The position numbers and the translations under genes were made by a program. Below the pieces are notes generated by a model that saw nothing but the letters and a program-made list of their open reading frames with translations, did no database searches and was not told the DNA's origin. Positions 8,488 through 15,518 of a stretch of DNA of 44,303 bases are shown piece after piece. Positions within the stretch are counted from its first letter, which is position 1. The number at the start of each line of letters is the position of its first letter. The stretch lies in contig CAAFRY010000038.1 in NCBI GenBank assembly GCA_900765525.1, positions 1 through 44,303 on the forward strand, written 5' to 3'. This stretch comes from an uncultured Blautia sp. (GTDB taxonomy: Bacteria; Bacillota; Clostridia; Lachnospirales; Lachnospiraceae).

Positions 8488-9354
8488 ATGAAGTTTGGAC
8501 TATGTCTTACGCCCATTTATCCTCAGGCCATACAGGACTGTACTTTGCTGGAACGGCTTATAGAGAGACTGCGTGACCAGAAATTTTTCCAATGTGTGGA
8601 GCTTTATTTTGAAGGTACTCAAGAAGAACGAAACAGGATTCGGGGAATTCTGGAGAACACTGGGCTAGAGGCAGTGTATCTGGGAGGCTTACCGATAAAA
8701 AGAGATGCCGTGGATATTTCGGCCAGGGACGAGAGGGTCAGGAAAGAAAGTGTAGATGCATGTAAAAGGCATATAGAATATGCCGCCTGTATGGGGTGCG
8801 GGAAAATAGTGATAGGAAGCGGGCCGGACTGGAAAAGGCCCGGCTGTGAAGAGCAGATTGCAGAGCAGACCAGAAAATCTTTGGAAGAATTAGACTGCTG
8901 TGCTGAAGGGATGAAGCTGGAAATTTCAGTGGAGCCCTTTCCCTCAAAAACAGAACCCTGTCTTGCTGTGGGAAATACTCATTTGGTTTGGAAAATTTTT
9001 CATGACAGCCAATTTCATAACGTAGGACTTACCTTCGATACCAGCCATTTCAGGCAGATGCAGGAGGATATAGAGAAGAGTTTTCACTTACTGCAGCCAT
9101 GGATACATCATGTTCATCTGGCAAACTGTGTGATGAAGGATAAAAATAATCCTCTTTACGGAGATAAGCATCCCTGTTTTTCCCAGGAAGACGGTGAGTT
9201 TACTGTGGAATCCATAGGCAGTTTTTACCGTAAGCTGGAGAAGCAGGGAATGCTGACACAGGTGGATATTTGCTCACTGGAGATAATAAGCAGAAAAAAG
9301 GAAGACTGGTACTATAGGGAAGCATGCCAGGAAGCAGAAATGATTTGGGGATAA
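8488..9354 (+). CDS. Sugar phosphate isomerase/epimerase, xylose-isomerase-like TIM barrel
   Basis: Cytoplasmic TIM-barrel enzyme of 288 residues (AP endonuclease family 2 fold). The metal ligands can be proposed as Glu149 (EISVEPF), Asp184 (LTFDTSH), His210 (HHVHLAN) and Glu265 (CSLEII), the standard E-D-H-E set. Family members isomerise or epimerise keto/aldo sugars; some act on L-erythrulose 1-phosphate, D-apiose or decarboxylate 3-oxo-isoapionate. The substrate here is unknown. TTAGGAG precedes the ATG by 9 bases. It sits 13 bases upstream of the glycosidase gene. With DhaKL and the RpiB-like protein downstream, a role in tetrulose or apiose catabolism is plausible but unproven. Confidence 0.85.
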   Translation: MKFGLCLTPIYPQAIQDCTLLERLIERLRDQKFFQCVELYFEGTQEERNRIRGILENTGLEAVYLGGLPIKRDAVDISARDERVRKESVDACKRHIEYAACMGCGKIVIGSGPDWKRPGCEEQIAEQTRKSLEELDCCAEGMKLEISVEPFPSKTEPCLAVGNTHLVWKIFHDSQFHNVGLTFDTSHFRQMQEDIEKSFHLLQPWIHHVHLANCVMKDKNNPLYGDKHPCFSQEDGEFTVESIGSFYRKLEKQGMLTQVDICSLEIISRKKEDWYYREACQEAEMIWG

Positions 9355-9367
9355 CAGGAGAAGGATT

Positions 9368-11263
9368 ATGGAGAATAGGGTGATTCACTTATGGGAAACC
9401 TTCGAGATAACGTTATACGCAGAAAATAAATATGAGAATTACTACACAGAGGTCTGTGTATGGGCGCATTTGAAAGGACCGGGATTTGACAAAAAATGTT
9501 TTGGTTTTTGGGATGGGAATAATGTATTTAGAATTCGGGTTACAGCAACAGCGCCGGGATTATGGACCTATTCCATACATTCCAATGTACAGGATAAGGG
9601 GCTTACAGGAATCACAGGAGCATTTGTGGGGATTCCCTGGACAGAAGAAGAGAAACAGGAAATACAGACACGCAGAGGTATTGTGAGAGCCAGTGAAAAT
9701 GGCCATGCCCTGGAATATGGAGACGGAACTCCTTTTGTCATGGTAGGGGATACCTGGTGGGGGCTGGCCAGCTATCGCTATCCCTGGGAGGACAGCGAAG
9801 AAGAGAGGCCTATAGGAAGCGGTATGAGTATGAAAGATATGGCCAGACAGAGGATTCGCCAGGGATTTAATACGGTTGGTATGATTGCCGCCTTCCCTAC
9901 ATGGGCAGATGACGGAGAAGACCCGTGGATTATGTTGGATGACGGCCATGAGACCACCTTGAGAAACGCCTGGACTGCAGACGGTTCCTCCAGACAGGGG
10001 GCCAGGAACCATATGGCATCCTGTAAGGCTATGCACAACGAGGGGGGGAGACCTTTCTTTTTCCCGGGAAAAATTGCAGGCTATGAACATATCGTGCCGG
10101 ATTATGACAGGATAAATCCGGAATATTTTAAGGTGCTGGATAAGAAAATTGACTGGCTGAATAAACAGGGCATAACCGTGTTTATAGAAACCCTCCGCAG
10201 GGATTGCTCAAAAACATGGAAATATTATTATGATTGGCCTATGGTATACACCCGTTATATTCAATATATTTTTGCCCGTTATCAGACCAATAACTGTATT
10301 TTCAGTCCTATTCACTTTGATATTAAGATGAATACCATAGACAGCCGTGAGTTTAACGAACCCATTAACCTGTTTATAGATACCTATGGAAAGCCGCCTT
10401 TTGGCACGCTGATGGGAACAAATCCCTCTCCCAGCACCCATATCAATTACGGAGGACCAGAGGAGCAGCATTGGCTCAGTTTTCACCAAATCGGGAACTG
10501 GAGAGAGCATGAGAATTATTGGTATCTAACGGATATTTATCATACCAGTCCGCCCTGTCCGGCCATTAACGGAGAACCTTACTATTCCGGGTATCCTGAA
10601 TCGGCTATGAAAATCGATGAAAATGGAAATACCGTTACAGAGCTGGGGACTCTTACGGCAGAAAGCCAGGAAGACCATTTAAACTGCCGCTCCGGATATT
10701 ATGGCAGCGTATTAAGCGGGGCTTATGGAGGAGTCCTGGCCGGATTTGAAGGCTGCTGGGGAGCTAACGTGGAAGAAGGAAATGTTTACAATATATGGGA
10801 TACCATGACATTTCCTGTCAGTTACCAGGTGAGATATGTAAGAGATTTTCTGTTGTCAGAGGGTAGCAGATACCAGGAGCTGATACCTAACGCAGATTTA
10901 GTGACTCCCAATAAGGCAGGGGAGCCTTATGGATACAGAGGCTGGGCCTTTGCCTCAGCCACCCCAAAAAGAGACCTTATTCTGGGATATGTAGAAAAAG
11001 ACTGCCCCAGGACAGCAGTACGAGCTTTAAGACCTTATGAAAAATATGAATTTCAATGGTTTGACCCCTGCTGCGGGAAATGGGGAGAAAAGATAGAAGT
11101 GAGGGTGAATTCTGTTGGAATGATTCCTCTTCCGGAATATCCCCAATGCCGGGATTGGGCTTTTAAATTGAAAAAGTCCCGGGAACCATACAGCATTGAC
11201 ACATCTGAGCATCCCAAAACATGTTTGGAAGAATACAGGAAACAAAAAGGGGAGAAGAGGTGA
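9368..11263 (+). CDS. Glycoside hydrolase-like protein with DUF5060 and DUF4038 domains
   Basis: 631 residues. The N-terminal beta-sandwich (about 1-90; WETFEITLYAENKYENYY, APGLWTYSI) matches DUF5060. The central TIM-barrel region (about 105-480) matches DUF4038, with GTPFVMVGDTWWGL near its start and QRIRQGFNTVGM soon after. A small C-terminal beta domain ends the protein. DUF4038 proteins include GH140 apiosidases; others are uncharacterised. There is no signal peptide, so it should act in the cytoplasm on an imported glycoside. The window contains no transketolase of the known non-oxidative apiose route. A weak AGGAG precedes the ATG. The catalytic acids cannot be assigned with confidence from sequence alone. 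Confidence 0.8.
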   Translation: MENRVIHLWETFEITLYAENKYENYYTEVCVWAHLKGPGFDKKCFGFWDGNNVFRIRVTATAPGLWTYSIHSNVQDKGLTGITGAFVGIPWTEEEKQEIQTRRGIVRASENGHALEYGDGTPFVMVGDTWWGLASYRYPWEDSEEERPIGSGMSMKDMARQRIRQGFNTVGMIAAFPTWADDGEDPWIMLDDGHETTLRNAWTADGSSRQGARNHMASCKAMHNEGGRPFFFPGKIAGYEHIVPDYDRINPEYFKVLDKKIDWLNKQGITVFIETLRRDCSKTWKYYYDWPMVYTRYIQYIFARYQTNNCIFSPIHFDIKMNTIDSREFNEPINLFIDTYGKPPFGTLMGTNPSPSTHINYGGPEEQHWLSFHQIGNWREHENYWYLTDIYHTSPPCPAINGEPYYSGYPESAMKIDENGNTVTELGTLTAESQEDHLNCRSGYYGSVLSGAYGGVLAGFEGCWGANVEEGNVYNIWDTMTFPVSYQVRYVRDFLLSEGSRYQELIPNADLVTPNKAGEPYGYRGWAFASATPKRDLILGYVEKDCPRTAVRALRPYEKYEFQWFDPCCGKWGEKIEVRVNSVGMIPLPEYPQCRDWAFKLKKSREPYSIDTSEHPKTCLEEYRKQKGEKR

Positions 11264-11267
11264 TAAA

Positions 11268-12257
11268 GTGCAGGGAATTATGAATGACCCGGACAATATT
11301 GTAGAGGAAATGCTGCAGGGTTTTATAGGAGCACATAGTGATATAGTGGAAGGCACGGATAATGCAAGAGTTGTTAAGGCCAAACATATGCCCAAGGATA
11401 AGGTGGGTGTAGTTACAGGCGGAGGCTCGGGGCATAAACCGGCTTTTATAGGATATGTGGGAAAAAATATGTGTGATGCAGCGGCGGTGGGGGAAATTTT
11501 TTCTTCTCCCACCCCGGGAGCATTTTGGGATGCCATTCGGTCTGCAGACCAGGGAAAAGGGGTTGCCTGCCTGTATGGGAACTATTCAGGAGACAACATG
11601 AATGTAAAGATGGCAGTGAGAATGGCTAAAAAGCAGGGAATAGAAGTAAAAACAGTAGTGGCTAACGACGATGTGGCTTCTGCACCCAGAGAAGAGAGTC
11701 ATAAAAGACGAGGCGTGGCAGGAGAAATATTTATGTGGAAGGCAGCAGGGGCAAGAGCTGCCCAGGGCGGAGACTTAGATGAGGTTATCCGGGCTGCCCA
11801 AAAGGCCATTGATAATACGAAATCCGTAGGAGTAGGGCTCAGACCCTGTATACTTCCTTCTATGGAACAGCCGGGATTTCAGATTGCCCAGGGGACTATG
11901 GAGCTTGGCATAGGTCATCATGGGGAGCCGGGAGTTGCAGTGCTTCCTTTAGAGACAGCAGATAAACTGGCAGAGCGTATGGTGAATATGATTCTTCAGG
12001 ATTATCCCTATGAGGAAGGCGAAGAGACAGCGGTACTGATTTCCGGTCTGGGGGCTACGCCGGTTATGGAGTTGTATGTATTGTACGGTCAGGTAGAGAA
12101 ATTACTGTCTGGGAAGGGAATTGGAATTTACCGTTCTTATGTGGGGAATTATTTTACTTCCCTGGATATGGCGGGGGCTACCCTGACCATGATAAAGCTG
12201 GATAAGGAACTAAAACAGTGGATAGATTATCCTGTCAGCAGTGTTGGATGGAAATAA
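11268..12257 (+). CDS. dhaK: Dihydroxyacetone kinase-type subunit DhaK
   Basis: Substrate-binding subunit of a dihydroxyacetone/tetrulose kinase, 329 residues from a GTG start. The substrate-binding His218 lies in GIGHHGEPG (214-222) and forms a hemiaminal with the ketose in this family. GGGSGHKPAF (51-60) is the other signature. I chose GTG at 11268: AGAGGTGAT lies just before it and the protein then begins like other DhaK (MNDPDNIVEEML). ATG at 11280 is an alternative. The ATG at 11196 would overlap the glycosidase by 68 bases. DhaL follows, but no phosphotransfer subunit DhaM is present, so the kinase probably uses ATP. L-erythrulose kinase (LerK-like) is a reasonable alternative to dihydroxyacetone kinase. 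Confidence 0.9.
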   Translation: MQGIMNDPDNIVEEMLQGFIGAHSDIVEGTDNARVVKAKHMPKDKVGVVTGGGSGHKPAFIGYVGKNMCDAAAVGEIFSSPTPGAFWDAIRSADQGKGVACLYGNYSGDNMNVKMAVRMAKKQGIEVKTVVANDDVASAPREESHKRRGVAGEIFMWKAAGARAAQGGDLDEVIRAAQKAIDNTKSVGVGLRPCILPSMEQPGFQIAQGTMELGIGHHGEPGVAVLPLETADKLAERMVNMILQDYPYEEGEETAVLISGLGATPVMELYVLYGQVEKLLSGKGIGIYRSYVGNYFTSLDMAGATLTMIKLDKELKQWIDYPVSSVGWK

Positions 12258-12278
12258 GCCATTATGGAGAGAAAAGAA

Positions 12279-12917
12279 ATGGAGACCTTTAAAAACACAG
12301 AGGGAAAGCCTATTTTGCTGAAAATGGTTCAGGTGATTCAAGAGAATAAGGATTATTTGGGACAGGTGGACGGCGAAATAGGGGATGGAGACCATGGAGC
12401 CAATATGAATAAAGGTTTTACCTTGTTTGAAAAAAAGTACCGGGAACAGGATTTTGGCTTTACGGAAGGCCTGGAGCTTTTGGGAAATGTTCTGTTAAAT
12501 GAAATAGGCGGCTCTATGGGACCTATTTACGGAACTATTTTTCTGAGTATGTGTGAGGCTGGAGAAGACTTTGCAGAAATAGGACTGGATGAATTTTTGG
12601 CTATGCTGACGCATGCAAGACAGGAACTTTTTCAGATTGTGGATGCCAGAGAAGGAGACAAAACACTGGTGGACTGCTTGTCTCCGGCAGTGGAAGCCCT
12701 TGCTGCAGCTTTAAAGGGAAAAAGGAAATTCAGCGAAGGCCTGGAGGAGATGTGCGGGGCAGCCCGGAATGGAAAGGAGCAAACCAGAAACCTCATTGCG
12801 AAATATGGAAGAGCCTCCCGGCTGGGACAGCGCTCCGTGGGAGTTTTGGACGCAGGGGCAGTGTCATGCTGCCTTTTGCTGGAGGCGATGGCCAGTGGGA
12901 TAGAGGAACTATTGTAA
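12279..12917 (+). CDS. dhaL: Dihydroxyacetone kinase-type subunit DhaL (nucleotide-binding)
   Basis: 212 residues, an all-alpha ADP/ATP-binding subunit. The metal/phosphate motif GEIGDGDHGANM (about 32-43) is intact. A second motif NEIGGSMGPIYGTIF and the C-terminal RLGQRSVGVLDAGAVS match DhaL. The start at 12279 is preferred because GGAGAG sits 7 bases upstream. The ATG at 12264 is in frame but lacks one. Because no DhaM gene is nearby, exchange of nucleotide with ATP is expected. Together with DhaK it phosphorylates a short ketose in the cytoplasm. Confidence 0.9.
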   Translation: METFKNTEGKPILLKMVQVIQENKDYLGQVDGEIGDGDHGANMNKGFTLFEKKYREQDFGFTEGLELLGNVLLNEIGGSMGPIYGTIFLSMCEAGEDFAEIGLDEFLAMLTHARQELFQIVDAREGDKTLVDCLSPAVEALAAALKGKRKFSEGLEEMCGAARNGKEQTRNLIAKYGRASRLGQRSVGVLDAGAVSCCLLLEAMASGIEELL

Positions 12918-12936
12918 AACAGGGAAGTGGTATAAG

Positions 12937-13377
12937 ATGAAGATTGCCATAGGATGGGACCCTAATGCCAGAGAAGCAAAAGAAGAGCTGGTAAAATTTA
13001 TCGTAAAAGAAGAATTGGGGACAGTGACAGACTTTGGAAGTGAAGACAATATATATGCCCATGTAGCTTTTCGGGTGGCCCAGGCGGTAGCTGACGGAAA
13101 ATATGACAGAGGGATTCTACTGTGCGGAACCGGCATAGGAATGTCCATTGCAGCCAATAAGGTAAGAGGCGCATATGCGGCTCTGGTATCAGATGCCTAT
13201 TCCGCAAAGAGAGCCAGATTGTCCAATGATGCGAATATTCTCTGTATGGGCGCTTTTACTATTGGGAATAAGGTGAGAGAAGAATTGACAGCCGTATTTT
13301 TAAATCATGAGTTTATAAAGGGAAGTTCTTCTCAGATTAAGGTGGAGGCCTATAAGGAGTACGATAGAGAAAGATAG
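12937..13377 (+). CDS. RpiB/LacAB-family sugar-phosphate isomerase, variant active site
   Basis: 146 residues with the RpiB fold. Present: Asp8, Cys63 in LLCGTGIGMSIAANK (the catalytic base in the E. coli enzyme) and NDANIL (97-102). Missing: the His of the usual DH pair is Pro9 (GWDPNA), and the His of the usual RxHNDAN motif is Ser96 (RLSNDAN). The latter position is the ring-opening histidine in ribose 5-phosphate isomerase B. An acyclic substrate such as a tetrulose 4-phosphate would not need ring opening. EryI, an RpiB homologue, acts on D-erythrulose 4-phosphate in erythritol catabolism, so a similar reaction is inferred. It lies directly after DhaL. Plain ribose 5-phosphate isomerase is less likely. 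Confidence 0.82.
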   Translation: MKIAIGWDPNAREAKEELVKFIVKEELGTVTDFGSEDNIYAHVAFRVAQAVADGKYDRGILLCGTGIGMSIAANKVRGAYAALVSDAYSAKRARLSNDANILCMGAFTIGNKVREELTAVFLNHEFIKGSSSQIKVEAYKEYDRER

Positions 13378-13385
13378 GATGTCAT

Positions 13386-14438
13386 ATGAAAATTACCAAA
13401 AAGACCATAGATTGTATCGAGAAATGTTATGCTGTTGCGTCATTTGAATATAACAAAGAACACTATCTGCTGTGTTCTGCTGAGGGAAAGGGTCCTTGCA
13501 GAGCATATGACCTTCAGGGGAATTTGATAGAGACACTGTGGAACGGGCCGGGAGGAGTAATGACTCTGCAGCAATTTCCCAATGCCTCCTGTCCTGTGCT
13601 TTTGGCCACTCAGGGGTTTTATTCGCCGGATAATGCAGCTCAGGCACGGCTGGTATATTATTATCGGAAGCAGGGGGAGTGGCACTGTGAAATATTATGT
13701 GATATGCCCTTTCTGCATCGGTTTGGAATTGTTGGAAATAAAGAGAAGAAATATCTGATAGCGGCTACACTGAAATCAGCCAGCGCATATGAGGGAGATT
13801 GGAGCAGCCCCGGAAGTGTGTGGGCTGCTGAGCTTCCGGAAGACATATTTCAATACAATCAGGAACATCCCCTGGAATTTCAGCCGATTATCCGCCGGTT
13901 GTATAAGAATCATGGATTTAGCATCAACAAAGAGCAGGGAGAAAGCTATGGAGTAGTGGGAACAGATAATGGTGTATATGTGGTATATCCCCCCGAGACT
14001 CACCGGGATGACTGGAAATGTGAAAGGATTTTAGAGGAACCGGTCAGCGATATGCTGTATCGGGACTTTGATGATGACGGACAGAAGGAGCTGCTGGTTA
14101 TTTCTCCTTTTCATGGAGAAACTATAAAAATTTTCAAAAAAGATAGCAATAATCAATTTAAAGAAGTGTATGAGCGGGAGAAGAATATACCTTTTGCCCA
14201 CGCTATATGGGGCGGCCGGATAAGAGGACGGGAATATGCTTTTGTAGGCGGAAGAGGCGGTGAAAAGGAGCTAATCAGTCTTTACTACCACAAAGAGAAA
14301 CAACAGTATGTGGAGAACCTGATTGATAAGGGCGCTGGCGCCGCTAATTGTATGCTGTTTCAATCCCAGGGACAGGTAAAGCTGCTGTCAGCTAATCGAG
14401 AAACCGACGAAGTGGCCATATATTCGCTGCCGCTGTAA
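13386..14438 (+). CDS. Cytoplasmic beta-propeller-like protein, function unknown
   Basis: 350 residues with no signal peptide or membrane segment. Repeated beta-rich blades of about 50 residues can be seen. One carries a calcium-loop pattern DFDDDGQKEL (227-236) like FG-GAP/VCBS blades. Short glycine motifs recur, for example GPGGVM, GTDNGVY and GGRIRGREYAFVGGRGG. I do not recognise a named family with certainty. It starts 9 bases after the RpiB-like stop, with AGGA upstream of the ATG. It is embedded in the catabolic cluster, so a sugar lactonase- or epimerase-like role is possible. A regulatory or scaffolding role is equally possible. Confidence 0.7.
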   Translation: MKITKKTIDCIEKCYAVASFEYNKEHYLLCSAEGKGPCRAYDLQGNLIETLWNGPGGVMTLQQFPNASCPVLLATQGFYSPDNAAQARLVYYYRKQGEWHCEILCDMPFLHRFGIVGNKEKKYLIAATLKSASAYEGDWSSPGSVWAAELPEDIFQYNQEHPLEFQPIIRRLYKNHGFSINKEQGESYGVVGTDNGVYVVYPPETHRDDWKCERILEEPVSDMLYRDFDDDGQKELLVISPFHGETIKIFKKDSNNQFKEVYEREKNIPFAHAIWGGRIRGREYAFVGGRGGEKELISLYYHKEKQQYVENLIDKGAGAANCMLFQSQGQVKLLSANRETDEVAIYSLPL

Positions 14439-14458
14439 AAAGTTTAAGGAGAAAAAAG

Positions 14459-15493
14459 ATGAAAGCGATTTTAAAAGATAAAAGAGAAGCCGGATTTACA
14501 TGGACGGATGTGCCGATTCCTGAAATTGGAAGAAACCAGGTTTTAATCAAGGTAGAAGCATCTGCACTTTGTAAATCAGATGTAGATGTATATGAATGGA
14601 CACCTTTGGTGGAAAAGGCAAATTATGACCTTCCCTTTATTATGGGCCATGAGTTTGCAGGAACTATTGTAAAGGTGGGAGAAGACGTAGAGGGCTATGC
14701 AGAGGGAGACCGGGTGGCCGGTGAGACTCATATTCCCTGCGGATATTGTGAAACCTGCAGAACAGGAAACCAGCATATCTGCGGCAACCATATGGGTGTT
14801 TTAGGCAGAACAGTTGACGGATGCTTTGCGGAGTATATTGCCCTGGATAAAAAAGCGTTAATCAGGCTTCCGGATAATGTTTCTTTTCAGGAAGGAGCCA
14901 TTTTGGAACCATTTGCAACAGCAATGCATGCTGTTTCTAAGGCTAATCCATCGGGAAAGACTTTGCTTATTGCAGGGGTAGGCACCATCGGCCAGATGGC
15001 AGTGGAAATTGCCAAATATCTGGGCTGTACCAAATTGTTTGCTGTAGATGTCAGTGATAAGAAGCTGGAAGAAAGCAAAAACAGAGGGGCGGATGTACTA
15101 ATCAATGGTACCAGAGAAGACTTGGTGGAGATTGTAAAACGTGAGACTGACGGCTGCGGTGTAGATGCGGTTATTGATTTTACAGGCAATGAACGAGTCA
15201 TTAATCAAGAGGTGGAAGCAGTGAAGATAGCAGGCACCATTGTACATGTGGGTATGGTGGAAGGAACCTTGACCTATCAGAATTTTATGTACGGAGTTGT
15301 GTATAAAGAGCTGATTGTTACCGGTATCTTTGGAAGGCGCATGTATGAGACCTGGACAGAAGTTATGAATATTCTGAAAACCGGTAAGATTGACCTGAGC
15401 AAGTTTGTAGCCAAAGAAATGAAGCTGGAAGAGTTTGAGAAGGCCATAGAAGAATTCTCGTCCTATTCCGGCAGGATTGTCTTTAAGAACTAA
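14459..15493 (+). CDS. Zinc-dependent medium-chain dehydrogenase (polyol/threonine dehydrogenase-like)
   Basis: 344 residues, NAD(P)-linked medium-chain alcohol dehydrogenase. Catalytic zinc ligands are Cys38, His64-Glu65 (GHE) and probably Glu150. The structural zinc site has four cysteines (94, 97, 100, 108). The Rossmann motif GVGTIG is at 173-178. The closest remembered relatives are threonine 3-dehydrogenase and sorbitol-type polyol dehydrogenases. In this context it probably oxidises a polyol or sugar hydroxyl, feeding either the tetrulose arm or the sugar-acid arm. AAGGAG precedes the ATG. The exact substrate cannot be read from the sequence. Confidence 0.9.
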   Translation: MKAILKDKREAGFTWTDVPIPEIGRNQVLIKVEASALCKSDVDVYEWTPLVEKANYDLPFIMGHEFAGTIVKVGEDVEGYAEGDRVAGETHIPCGYCETCRTGNQHICGNHMGVLGRTVDGCFAEYIALDKKALIRLPDNVSFQEGAILEPFATAMHAVSKANPSGKTLLIAGVGTIGQMAVEIAKYLGCTKLFAVDVSDKKLEESKNRGADVLINGTREDLVEIVKRETDGCGVDAVIDFTGNERVINQEVEAVKIAGTIVHVGMVEGTLTYQNFMYGVVYKELIVTGIFGRRMYETWTEVMNILKTGKIDLSKFVAKEMKLEEFEKAIEEFSSYSGRIVFKN

Positions 15494-15518
15494 AGGAAAA
15501 TTCAGGAGAAGAGGCAGT

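Noticed and set aside
9560..10090. 176-residue open frame on the minus strand
   Set aside because: Shadow of the DUF5060/DUF4038 gene; composition unlike a protein gene.
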